A DNA stretch of 64,000 nt. It comes from an uncultured Saprospiraceae bacterium. Its GTDB lineage: Bacteria; Bacteroidota; Bacteroidia; Chitinophagales; Saprospiraceae. The stretch is from contig CALIZI010000229.1 in the NCBI GenBank assembly GCA_938028705.1, positions 1-64,000 on the forward strand, in the 5' to 3' direction. Every line of letters begins with the position of its first letter. Position 1 is the stretch's first letter. The translations under genes were made by a program, and so were the position numbers. This document shows, one piece after another, positions 24,184 through 32,940 of the stretch. The notes under the pieces were generated by a model, which saw only the letters and a list, made by a program, of their open reading frames with translations, did not search any database and was not told the origin of the DNA.

Positions 24184-25683
24184 ATGACCATAAACGAAAG
24201 CAGAATATACGGTGGATTACTCATTTTAGCCAGCCTTGTGGTGATTGCTTTAGTGGTAGCGTGGGCACCTCGCCCTCCTGTCACCAAATGCGACGGCTAC
24301 AATCTTAATTTTGCCATTAGTAAACAAATTCCGGGCACCGATGGTCAAATACAATCGGACACCTTTGATATAAACGAACCTATTATCATTAATAATGAAA
24401 CCATTGGTACGGAATCCATTGAGTGGATATTCAGTGAGCCGGGAAAAATTATAACCGGCAGTGCCTCCAACACCATAGGAGTCATACTTTCATACCCCAC
24501 AGAAGGTGAAAAAACCGTCAGTCTCCGCATCAACAACAGAGAAGAGTGTACTACTGAACCTTACGCTATTTTTATCAAACCCAAATGTAGCGATGGCATA
24601 CAAAATGGTAGTGAGGAAGGTATAGACTGTGGCGGTTATTGTCTGCCTTGTGATGATGATATTGTAAAAACTCCTCCCGTATCTCTGCCACCTGCACCTA
24701 CGCCAATTGTCAACTTACGCCAACCTACTTGTTCCGACGGCATACAGAATGGCGGAGAAACAGGTATAGATTGTGGCGGTATTAACTGTCAGCCCTGTCA
24801 ACAAAATGCTCCAATGCCTCAAGCTAATATCCAACACATCGGCGGAGAACTCAAATGTAATGAATACGTTAAGTTTGACTGTGGCATCCCAAACAGCTAC
24901 AATCCTGCATGGTCTTTCGATGATTTGAGGACAAGGCAGTTTTATGGTAAGCAAGTGACCCACAAATTCAAGAATAAGAATGCTTACACCATCAGAATAT
25001 ACATCAATAATCAGGTCGTAGGTAGTCGAACATTCAACATTGCCGACTGCCCTGATAATCCTTATTATGATGAAAATAATAATCAGGATATAACACCTCC
25101 CGCCAGCATTGACAGACCCAAGGCCAGACCCAATATAAAGGCATCAATTTCCATGTCACCAAACCCACGATGCGATGAAAAAATCATGTTCCGCTCCAAT
25201 GTACCACAAGGCACAGTGATTAGGTGGTTATTAGATAATAGAAATGATTATAGAGGCAATAATATCAGTTGTACCTTCCAAAGACCGGGCACACATACCA
25301 TGCAATTATATATAGGCAGTAATGCCACGCCCTCCGATACCAAGACATTTACCGTTGCTTGTGAAGGTGAAGCAACTTCGCCCACCACACCACTCGAAAT
25401 AGACTTAGGACTTAAAGAAGCACTACAAGACATTTCCGAACAAGGAAAGAGACCTATAACTGTGGTCACTAAAAGCGGTGGTCGTTATCAATCCATACTC
25501 CGCGATTCCCGTATGTGCAGTAAAGGACAAACCCTTGTAAGGGTCAATAATGTCAAAGAAAAAACACTAGATACCTATTTTGACAATCACCTGATGAAGG
25601 GTAAAGTCATCATTGATGAGGTCAGGGTAAAAATGAATGGCAATTGCATAGAAAAAATATATATTAATCATCATAAAAGATGA
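24184..25683 (+). CDS. Single-pass inner-membrane protein with PKD-like domains, T6SS-associated
   Basis: A 499-residue protein with one N-terminal membrane helix (YGGLLILASLVVIALVVA) and no cleavage site, so the rest is periplasmic. It has a PKD-like fold near 35-135 (EWIFSEPGKI), two copies of CSDG(I)QNG.E.GIDCGG..C.(P)C near 136 and 184, two more PKD-like units (PAWSFDDLRTRQF; MSPNPRCDEKIMF), and a C-terminal ~85-residue domain. That last domain is shared with the proteins at 54165 and 55657. It sits between tssG and clpV, so it is probably part of the trans-envelope complex. TssO or TssP equivalence is possible but unproven. Confidence 0.7.
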   Translation: MTINESRIYGGLLILASLVVIALVVAWAPRPPVTKCDGYNLNFAISKQIPGTDGQIQSDTFDINEPIIINNETIGTESIEWIFSEPGKIITGSASNTIGVILSYPTEGEKTVSLRINNREECTTEPYAIFIKPKCSDGIQNGSEEGIDCGGYCLPCDDDIVKTPPVSLPPAPTPIVNLRQPTCSDGIQNGGETGIDCGGINCQPCQQNAPMPQANIQHIGGELKCNEYVKFDCGIPNSYNPAWSFDDLRTRQFYGKQVTHKFKNKNAYTIRIYINNQVVGSRTFNIADCPDNPYYDENNNQDITPPASIDRPKARPNIKASISMSPNPRCDEKIMFRSNVPQGTVIRWLLDNRNDYRGNNISCTFQRPGTHTMQLYIGSNATPSDTKTFTVACEGEATSPTTPLEIDLGLKEALQDISEQGKRPITVVTKSGGRYQSILRDSRMCSKGQTLVRVNNVKEKTLDTYFDNHLMKGKVIIDEVRVKMNGNCIEKIYINHHKR

Positions 25684-25778
25684 GTAGCGAGTAACGAGTG
25701 CCGAGTAGCGAGTAGGTTTTAATATGAATCCACTCGCTATACTCGTAACTCGCAACTCGATACTCGTAACTCATAAAC
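25684..25778. repeat. CGAGTA-word repeat before clpV
   Basis: Words such as AGTAGCGAGTAACGAGT (25684-25715) are followed by complementary words CTCGTAACTCGCAACTCG (25741-25770). The latter end six bases before the clpV start codon. The halves can pair, leaving a loop with AATATGAATC. The same word family occurs near 46000, 46600 and 50455 beside other genes. Confidence 0.7.
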
Positions 25779-28280
25779 ATGGCACTCACTATTCAAAACT
25801 TCGACTTAGGCAGCAAACTTGCCGTAGAAATCGCACAAAAACTCGCTAAAGAACATGCTCACGCTACCTTCGGCGCATCGCATCTGATGATGGCATTGCT
25901 CAATGAGCGCGTTGGTATCACCAGCTTTCTCTCCTTGATGGATAAAGACCTCAGCTACCTCAAAGGTTGGGCGCAATATCGCATGGACGAATACCGCACC
26001 AAGGGCTTGCCCGACGACACGCCCGAAGCCGACGAAGATGCCCGAAAGGTACTCGACGTAGCCCGCACTTTCCAACTCATGTTCAATCAAGGACATATCA
26101 CGCCTGTTTGCATACTTGCGGCACTTACCCGTCCGGGTGTAGGCTTTCCGAAAGGTCAAATGGGCAGCCTCCGACTCACCGAAGACGAGTTGGTACAAGC
26201 CGTACTGAATGATGCTTCATTTGGTGAGGCAGTTGCCGGTAGTAATGGCAATACTAGCTCGTCTGCCCCCGCTTCTGCGCCTTCCGGCAAACATTCCGCC
26301 GAAAATACAAAGGCATTTTTGACCTATTGTATTGATAAAATTGCATTGGCAAAACAAGGTAAAATCGACCCCATTTTCGGACGCGATAAGGAGATTGGGC
26401 AAATGGAAAATATCCTTTGCCGACGCACCAAGCCCAATGTCATCATTACAGGTGAACCGGGCGTTGGAAAGACCGCTTTGGTTGATGGTTTTGCCCTCAA
26501 AATCGCTAACGGTGAGGTCAGTGAATATTTTAAAGAAGCTAAATTGTTTCAACTCGATATTGGCGCACTCGTAGCGGGTGCGGCGTATCGCGGCGAGGTA
26601 GAAGACCGTTTGAAAAAGATATTGACCGAAATCAAACGCATGGATAAATTGATTTTATTTATTGATGAAATCCACATGATTTTGGATAAAGACGGCGGCG
26701 CAAAAGGCATCGCCAATCTCCTCAAACCCGAACTTGCACGAGGCGAAATCAACGTCATCGGCGCGACGACGAACAAGGAATATCGTATTTACTTGGAAAA
26801 AGACGCAGCATTTAGCCGTCGCTTTGAAGTGATACGAGTGGAAGAACCGAGCGTACCGGGCGCGATTAAGATGATGAGTGGTTTGAAAAATTTGTTTGAA
26901 GACCACCATAATTTCAAAATCGAACACGAAGCCGTCAGCGAAACCGCCAAACTCGCCAAGCGATATTTCCCTCAACGCCGCTTGCCCGATTCTGCCATTG
27001 ATTTGATGGATAGAACCATGTCTTCCTTCCGAATTTTGGAGGACAATCTCGCGCCGCGACTCGAAAAAACCAAAGCCGCTTATGCCGAAATGCCCAAAGA
27101 CGCGGAGACAAAACAATGGGAAGAATTTTGGACGGAAGCCGTCAATACGCTCTCGCCACTCGCCCTCGAAACCATTGATGTAAAAGCCCCTGAACCACAA
27201 AGTGATGCCGCCACATGGACGGCGTACATTGATGAAGTATTCGTAGAATTGGACAAAGAAGCCGCCAAAAATCGGGAAGAAATCAGCACCGACGATGTAG
27301 GCGCAGTCGTGGCAGAAGCAACGGGCATTCCCATCGGCAAGCTGCAAGGCGACGAACAAAAGAAACTCCTTGAACTCGAAAACATCCTGACTTCCAAGGT
27401 GATAGGTCAAGACCATGCGGCGGAAATTATCTCGCGTGCCATCAAGCGCAGTCGCTCCGGCATGAAGGAAAAGGGCAAACCAATTGGCAGCTTCTTCCTC
27501 GTCGGACCAACGGGTACGGGTAAAACCGAACTTGCCAAAGCCATTACCGATGTCTTGTTTAATGATAAAAATAACCTCATACGTTTTGATATGTCGGAGT
27601 ACATGGAATCGCACTCGGTATCCATGCTCAAAGGCTCGCCTCCGGGCTACGTGGGTTACGAAAACGGCGGTATGTTGGTCAATAAATTGCGCGAGCAACC
27701 CTATGCGGTGGTTTTGTTTGATGAAATAGAAAAAGCGCATCCCGATGTATTCAAACTCTTCCTCCAAATCCTCGACGAAGGACACCTCACCGATACGCTC
27801 GACAAGAAAGCGAGTTTTGCCGATACGGTCATTATTTTCACCTCGAATGTAGAGAGCGAATGGGTCGTCAATGAGTTTGACAAAGGCGAAATGCCCGACG
27901 AAGACGAACTCAAAGAACGCATGATGGCAGGCAGACATTTCAAACCCGAATTTATCAATCGTCTGGATTCGGTGATACCATTTTCGCCCTTGTCGAAAGA
28001 TAATTTGGTCAAAATTCTGGACATCCAACTCCGTATTTTCTCCAAACTCCTCCACGAACAAAAAATGACCCTCGAAGTCAGCCCGGAAGCCAAGACTTTC
28101 TTGGTGGACAAAGGCTACTCCCCCGCCTTCGGTGCGCGTCCGATTAAGCGCGTAATTGACAGCTATTTAGGCGATAAAATCTCGGAATTGATTATCGTTG
28201 GGGAGATTCAGAAAGGGCAGCATATTTCGGTTGGCTTGGATGGGGAGGAGTTGACTTTTGCATCGGCAGACGTAGCGTAA
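25779..28280 (+). CDS. tssH: T6SS sheath-recycling ATPase ClpV/TssH
   Basis: An 833-residue AAA+ protein of the ClpB/ClpV type. It has an N-domain with Clp repeats (HAHATFGASHLMMALL), a first ATPase module with Walker A GEPGVGKT at ~225 and Walker B LILFIDEIH, and a middle region shorter than in ClpB. The second module has GPTGTGKT at ~576, VVLFDEIEKAHPDVF and a C-terminal GARPIKR sensor. ClpV unfolds contracted sheath for reuse. Its presence with TssE/F/G and VgrG marks a true T6SS rather than an extracellular contractile system. Confidence 0.95.
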   Translation: MALTIQNFDLGSKLAVEIAQKLAKEHAHATFGASHLMMALLNERVGITSFLSLMDKDLSYLKGWAQYRMDEYRTKGLPDDTPEADEDARKVLDVARTFQLMFNQGHITPVCILAALTRPGVGFPKGQMGSLRLTEDELVQAVLNDASFGEAVAGSNGNTSSSAPASAPSGKHSAENTKAFLTYCIDKIALAKQGKIDPIFGRDKEIGQMENILCRRTKPNVIITGEPGVGKTALVDGFALKIANGEVSEYFKEAKLFQLDIGALVAGAAYRGEVEDRLKKILTEIKRMDKLILFIDEIHMILDKDGGAKGIANLLKPELARGEINVIGATTNKEYRIYLEKDAAFSRRFEVIRVEEPSVPGAIKMMSGLKNLFEDHHNFKIEHEAVSETAKLAKRYFPQRRLPDSAIDLMDRTMSSFRILEDNLAPRLEKTKAAYAEMPKDAETKQWEEFWTEAVNTLSPLALETIDVKAPEPQSDAATWTAYIDEVFVELDKEAAKNREEISTDDVGAVVAEATGIPIGKLQGDEQKKLLELENILTSKVIGQDHAAEIISRAIKRSRSGMKEKGKPIGSFFLVGPTGTGKTELAKAITDVLFNDKNNLIRFDMSEYMESHSVSMLKGSPPGYVGYENGGMLVNKLREQPYAVVLFDEIEKAHPDVFKLFLQILDEGHLTDTLDKKASFADTVIIFTSNVESEWVVNEFDKGEMPDEDELKERMMAGRHFKPEFINRLDSVIPFSPLSKDNLVKILDIQLRIFSKLLHEQKMTLEVSPEAKTFLVDKGYSPAFGARPIKRVIDSYLGDKISELIIVGEIQKGQHISVGLDGEELTFASADVA

Positions 28281-28315
28281 CGCCTCCGGCTTGCGTATGT
28301 GTATGGAACGCGGAT
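28276..28315. repeat. REP-like element, copy 1
   Basis: CGTAACGCCTCCGGC, then TTGCGTATGTGTATGGAACG and CGGAT. Close copies lie at 34970-35005 and 35590-35636, in each case immediately after a coding region. Here its first bases overlap the clpV stop. Confidence 0.7.
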
Positions 28316-28426
28316 GGTGCAGATTTGACTGATTTTTTGCGATTTTTATATATGTTTTTTCTTTTTCATGAATAAAAAGTGTAATATTGTAAGATTTTTT
28401 ATATCTTTCAATTAAACAAAACAATA

Positions 28427-29224
28427 ATGAAAGGAAAACTATATAGATTTGCTTACCACGTAAGACAAAAAGCAAAAAACAGAGAACTAAGACCTTATCA
28501 AATGAGGGATGGTGTTGCGTTTTCAGAGTTGGCAAGTTTACTTTACAAGAAAGGTTTTGAATATGGGGGAATTTATCTAAATAAAAAACCATTAGAAGGT
28601 GAAAATAAGCATATAGATTTATCAATATTTAAAACAAATGATATCATCGTCTTATGTACTCGTCCTCCTTTACACGATCATAAAGATAAAACAGCTAAAA
28701 AAAGACTGGAACGAAGTCACACAAACTTGGAGGAAGAAATTTTCGAATTTCTTTTAAACTTTTTTGAGAGATGTATAAGAGAAAGAATCATATTGAAAGA
28801 GGAAGTTACAAAAAATTTTAGAGCGGGTTTTGAAAATAGGGGTGACACCGTTTACAAACAATTTAGTAATAAAAGTATTTTTGGAATCAGCACTAGTGCA
28901 ACTTACAAACGGTATAAAGATATTGAGTCTCTTGGTTGGGAAGATGTATCGGATTCAGAGAAATATCCAGCGAGAACTGCGGTATACTTTATTCATGCTA
29001 AAGAAATTTGGGAAAAAGGTCCTTCTTTATTAGTGTCATTTGGGATGGGAGGAGTAGAAACTTTGGCTTTGAATTATTTAATAAAACGAAGGTATTTAGA
29101 TTTATTAGATTCAAATTGCTTTGCGATGATTGAAATGTCTAACTTGATATTACCCAGAAATCCATTGACACTTGATTTTTTGGATGATTGGGAGTCTCAA
29201 TTAATTCTTAAATATGATTTTTGA
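28427..29224 (+). CDS. Hypothetical soluble protein
   Basis: A 265-residue protein rich in Lys, Glu and aromatic residues, with no signal peptide or membrane helix and no family I recognise. The N-terminal part has YQMRDGVAFSELASLL and DIIVLCTRPP. The C-terminal part has a striking LLVSFGMGGVETLALNYL that could be a nucleotide- or cofactor-binding loop. It is strongly AT-rich in codon use compared with clpV, which marks the beginning of an accessory stretch. It is not obviously part of the T6SS. Confidence 0.7.
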   Translation: MKGKLYRFAYHVRQKAKNRELRPYQMRDGVAFSELASLLYKKGFEYGGIYLNKKPLEGENKHIDLSIFKTNDIIVLCTRPPLHDHKDKTAKKRLERSHTNLEEEIFEFLLNFFERCIRERIILKEEVTKNFRAGFENRGDTVYKQFSNKSIFGISTSATYKRYKDIESLGWEDVSDSEKYPARTAVYFIHAKEIWEKGPSLLVSFGMGGVETLALNYLIKRRYLDLLDSNCFAMIEMSNLILPRNPLTLDFLDDWESQLILKYDF

Positions 29225-29660
29225 CGGTTGTTTTCAGTATTTTTTGATAAAAAAATGTGAATATGACAAAATCCCAATACTCTAATATTTTATTGCAAGA
29301 AAAACATTTTTCAGTATATTGTTTTAAATAAATAACAATAAACAAAATGTTATTTTTAATAAATCGTTTTTTTTGCCTAAAAAAGAATAGTTTTTGTTCC
29401 TAAAAAAAAATAAATTTAGAATTGTATTCAACTCAAAAACTCATTTAACTCTAAAATCGCAGCTACAAAAATATTGTATCTTTCGAAAAATGATCATTTT
29501 AATTCCTACTGAAATACAATATGTTCGTCGGTAAAAATCGTGTATTAACAGTATGTGATTTTTCTGTAAAAAGTCAAACTAATTCGTGATGAAATTTAGT
29601 TTTGAACTTGCTATCAATTTGTTTTCAGTGATTATTTACTATCAATTAAAATTAAATATT
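29225..29660. other. AT-rich gap with nothing recognised
   Basis: About 435 bases of A/T-rich DNA with homopolymer runs. A TATCTTTCG near 29477 is a poor match to the Bacteroidota TAnnTTTG element. No gene or hairpin of note was seen. Confidence 0.4.
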
Positions 29661-31181
29661 ATGAAAGATCAATGTTTGAAAATAAAAAATAGTGTTCTCC
29701 TATTTTGTCTTCTTGTTTTTATGCTTATCAATCTATCATGCCTAGATAAGCCTAATCAAGATTGGTCTAATGAATTTACGGGGCTGAAATGGGTAGCATA
29801 CAACCCTCCTTTGTCTAATCCAATCGAAGGAATTGAAGCAACAAAAGAATCAATTAAACGAGACTTATCAATTCTACGTCAGGCAGGATTTACAGGCTTG
29901 GTAACTTATAGTTGTAATGGAAATCTTGGAGAAAATTTTATCCAAATTGCACAAGAAGAAGAATTCCAAGGAATAATATTGGGAATATGGGATCCGCTAA
30001 ATGAAAAAGAACTAAAAATTGCTGTTGATGCCTCTAAATATTCAATTATTTCGGGTTACTGTGTTGGAAATGAAGGGTTATTTGTTAGGTATAATCTTGA
30101 CGAACTATCAGAAGCTATAAATAAATTACGTGAATTGACAAATAAGCCTGTAACAACAACGGAAGAAATAGATGACTACTCAAATGAGGATTTACTTGAT
30201 ATAGGGGATTGGATATTTCCCAATGCTCATCCCTATTTTCATAATGTTTTAGAGCCAAAAAGAGCTGTTGAATGGACACTAGGGGCGTTCAATCACTTGA
30301 AAAATAAGACTAAAAAATTTGTTATGTTTAAAGAAGTAGGATTTCCTACGTCTGGAAATGACGAGGCTAATTTGTCAGAGGAAAATCAAAAAGCGTATTA
30401 CAATGGGCTTAAAATTACAGATGTTGATTTTGTTTACTTTGAAGGATTTGATCAGCCTTGGAAAACTCATCTCCCTATAGAACCTCACTGGGGGCTTTTT
30501 AGGTCGGACGGTTCGCCAAAACGTTTAGCTGAACAAATGTTTAATTCAAGTGGTAAAGTAACTGCACAAAAGGTAGTATTAAAAAGAACAAATAATTCAC
30601 CTGCGAAACTTAGAGAAGAAACGGTATCGCCTTTTTATATATATCAGGATGCTGAATCGTTGGTAAATCATTTTAAACCAACAGGATATATGGGAGATAC
30701 AGGAGATATTTATATTGACGAAGCATACGAAAAAGAGCCTTATTCAGGTAAGACTTGTATTCAAATCAAATATTCAGCAAAAGGTACTGGACCTAATTCA
30801 TGTTATTATTCTCCTCCTTGCAAGTGGGCAGGAACTTATTGGCAGGAACCGCCGAATAACTGGGGCAAAAATGCTCTTTGGAAAGACAAAGGATTTGACC
30901 TCTCAAAATATAAACGGCTAAAGTTTTGGGCAAAATCAAACAGAAGAACTCGAATTGAATTTAAAGTAGGAGGCATAAATGAAAAATACGGTGATAGTTT
31001 ACATTTTCCCCGAAGTGTAAACGCTAAATTGACTGATCAATGGCAAGAATTTGAAATTGACCTTTCTGGTGCAGAAGAAGATTTAAGCTACATTATCGGT
31101 GGATTCGTGTGGGTGACAAACTGGACATATAATCCTAATGGAGTTGAATTCTACATTGATGAAATTCGGTTTGAGAAATGA
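29661..31181 (+). CDS. Lipoprotein with GH17-like TIM barrel and C-terminal beta-sandwich
   Basis: The start was moved from 29586 to the ATG at 29661, which gives a standard lipoprotein signal (LLFCLLVFMLINLSC). Residues ~38-320 resemble glycoside hydrolase family 17: GYCVGNEGLF supplies the likely acid/base Glu and KFVMFKEVGFPTSG the likely nucleophile, as in the GNE and ETGWP motifs of beta-1,3-glucanases. The last ~170 residues (YIDEAYEKEPYSGKTCIQI...LKFWAKS...YIDEIRFEK) look like a carbohydrate-binding beta-sandwich. The product is probably surface-anchored and degrades or binds beta-glucan. Confidence 0.75.
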   Translation: MKDQCLKIKNSVLLFCLLVFMLINLSCLDKPNQDWSNEFTGLKWVAYNPPLSNPIEGIEATKESIKRDLSILRQAGFTGLVTYSCNGNLGENFIQIAQEEEFQGIILGIWDPLNEKELKIAVDASKYSIISGYCVGNEGLFVRYNLDELSEAINKLRELTNKPVTTTEEIDDYSNEDLLDIGDWIFPNAHPYFHNVLEPKRAVEWTLGAFNHLKNKTKKFVMFKEVGFPTSGNDEANLSEENQKAYYNGLKITDVDFVYFEGFDQPWKTHLPIEPHWGLFRSDGSPKRLAEQMFNSSGKVTAQKVVLKRTNNSPAKLREETVSPFYIYQDAESLVNHFKPTGYMGDTGDIYIDEAYEKEPYSGKTCIQIKYSAKGTGPNSCYYSPPCKWAGTYWQEPPNNWGKNALWKDKGFDLSKYKRLKFWAKSNRRTRIEFKVGGINEKYGDSLHFPRSVNAKLTDQWQEFEIDLSGAEEDLSYIIGGFVWVTNWTYNPNGVEFYIDEIRFEK

Positions 31182-31318
31182 AAAACTGAAACTTGAAGAA
31201 AGTATTGAACAAGGCATAGCCGTTAATAGCTCTATAGGAGTATATTGCGGCTATGCTAACCTAAAAAATTGCAGCCTGTTTCATTTATTTTACACAAAAC
31301 ATTATAAAAAAAATAATT

Positions 31319-31888
31319 ATGAAAGTAATATATGTATATTTAGGAAGTCTAATCGCCTTAATTTGTATTCTTTTTTCATCTTGTGCTCGTGAAGGTGACA
31401 TTATTATTGAGAGAGATATTCGGGAGTATTGTCCAGACTGTTCTGATGTAATTACTTGGGAAAAATACGGAAGGTGGCGTCTAAAGGGAGTAGGATATGA
31501 TGGTGCTTTAGGCAACGGAATTCCGGTTCATTTAGAAAATACTTGTGGGTGGGAAATTTTTGGTGGTCACGCAGGTGGAATTGGTGATACTTACGAGGTT
31601 TTTTCTTGTGAGGGAGGTGTTAAATTTGCTTGGGCGTATGGACAGTTTTCATATTTTAGGGTGTCAGAGGGGTGGACGGGATCCACTTTAGAGGGAATAA
31701 AAATAGGAGATAACCTTGATACAGTGCTTGATACATATCCTGACATGGAGGTTACTTCTCCTGATTCGTCTGAATATTCGATACTTGAAACTCGTTACTA
31801 CTCGGATTCTACTACGTACACAGTAGCAAGGGTTAAAGCGAAATTCTCTACAAATCAAGAATTGGTAAAGTTAACTGTGAAAAAGTAG
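31319..31888 (+). CDS. Small lipoprotein of unknown function
   Basis: A 189-residue protein with lipobox FSSC at Cys22 after a hydrophobic run. The mature part has several Cys (EYCPDCSDV, NTCGWEIF, FSCEGG) that could form disulphides, Gly-rich strands and a C-terminal repeat-like beta region with VARVKAKFS. It follows the GH17-like gene on the same strand with a 137-base gap. No family was recognised. Confidence 0.65.
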   Translation: MKVIYVYLGSLIALICILFSSCAREGDIIIERDIREYCPDCSDVITWEKYGRWRLKGVGYDGALGNGIPVHLENTCGWEIFGGHAGGIGDTYEVFSCEGGVKFAWAYGQFSYFRVSEGWTGSTLEGIKIGDNLDTVLDTYPDMEVTSPDSSEYSILETRYYSDSTTYTVARVKAKFSTNQELVKLTVKK

Positions 31889-31950
31889 TTTTATAATCAT
31901 ATGCATTAGATTTATTCTTGCTTATTTGAACATTATTTAAAAATAAAATT

Positions 31951-32652
31951 ATGAAATGGATTATGTTATTTTTTCTATTTACGTTTTTCAATTGCAGCGT
32001 AAATTCTCAAAGAGATAGTCTTTCGATACTATATTGTGGTTATGATAATAGAAGAGTAATTAGTATGAACCAGTTAATTGATGAATGGAACAATCCAGAG
32101 TTTTCTAAGTTTAAAGTTTTTCAAGGGGGAACAATAGGTGTAATGAAAGTAAATAAGAATATTTTTACAAATGTGTCATATTCATATTCATTAGGTTCAA
32201 TTGATAATGAGGCTTTTGTTGAAGATAAAATAAATTTGAAACGCTATTCCTTTTCAGAGATGTCGTTAGAGGGGAGTGTAGGCTATAATTTAATTTTAGG
32301 ACGCTTAATAATATCTCCTGGTGTTGGTGGACAATGTACGGAGCATTATATTATAAAACGGGATTATCAAAGATCATCTTGTTCCGTAACAGGGACTATA
32401 GAAAGATGTGAGTACACCTTTGACGATGTTTCTTTAGGAGACAATAACTTGAATATTTATACAACTGGCTTCATTAATTTTTTGATTAAAGGAATATATA
32501 CCCATCTATATTTAAAACCATATTTCAGGTATCCTATTTTTCAATCAAATTTTAGTGAAGCCCTTAATTCTTCGGAAGAAACAAAATTAAGCACGGAGGC
32601 TATCTTTTATGGTATTGAAATAGGAATTGGAATTGGCACTCAAGACAATTAG
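31951..32652 (+). CDS. Probable outer-membrane beta-barrel protein
   Basis: A 233-residue protein with an N-terminal signal (MKWIMLFFLFTFFNCSVNSQ). The mature region has alternating hydrophobic strands such as SLEGSVGYNLILGRLIISPGVG, TGFINFLIKGIYTHLYLKPYFRY and a C-terminal AIFYGIEIGIGIGT, as in small eight-stranded barrels of Bacteroidota. It lies 62 bases after the previous lipoprotein gene, possibly in the same operon. The function is unknown. Confidence 0.6.
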   Translation: MKWIMLFFLFTFFNCSVNSQRDSLSILYCGYDNRRVISMNQLIDEWNNPEFSKFKVFQGGTIGVMKVNKNIFTNVSYSYSLGSIDNEAFVEDKINLKRYSFSEMSLEGSVGYNLILGRLIISPGVGGQCTEHYIIKRDYQRSSCSVTGTIERCEYTFDDVSLGDNNLNIYTTGFINFLIKGIYTHLYLKPYFRYPIFQSNFSEALNSSEETKLSTEAIFYGIEIGIGIGTQDN

Positions 32653-32890
32653 TGTTTTTATATAATGTAAAGTTTCATATTAATAGATTTAGAATTGTAA
32701 GAAACGAGTTTTGTAGTTGATTCCCAACAATTTTCCCCACATCTCATGCAAAATAAGGGCTTGAAAGCACATATTTTTATCGAATATTAAAAAATACGCA
32801 CACACAAATGAAACTGATTGAGTTTTCCTTTATCCATACCAGCTAACACCAAAAAACACTCATTATGCACTTCATATCAGCTCAACTTTG

Positions 32891-32926
32891 GTTGACAAGT
32901 CATCATTTTTTCGTATATTTGTCAAC
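32891..32926 (+). promoter_or_regulatory. Promoter with overlapping operator for the XRE-ImmA gene
   Basis: GTTGACAA at 32891 and its exact complement TTGTCAAC at 32919 form an inverted repeat that brackets a Bacteroidota-type promoter: TTG about 19 bases upstream of TATATTTG (32914-32921). The XRE protein encoded 20 bases downstream is the natural candidate repressor. Confidence 0.7.
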
Positions 32927-32940
32927 TAAAAGAAATAGGT

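Noticed and set aside
26655-28061. A 468-codon open frame antisense to clpV
   Set aside because: Lies entirely opposite a well-supported AAA+ gene and shows no family features; it is a mirror effect of that gene's codon bias.
5645-28280. Extracellular contractile injection system or prophage tail instead of T6SS
   Set aside because: VgrG with fused PAAR-like effectors, ClpV and TssR are T6SS features; no tail-fibre, tape-measure or lysis genes were seen.
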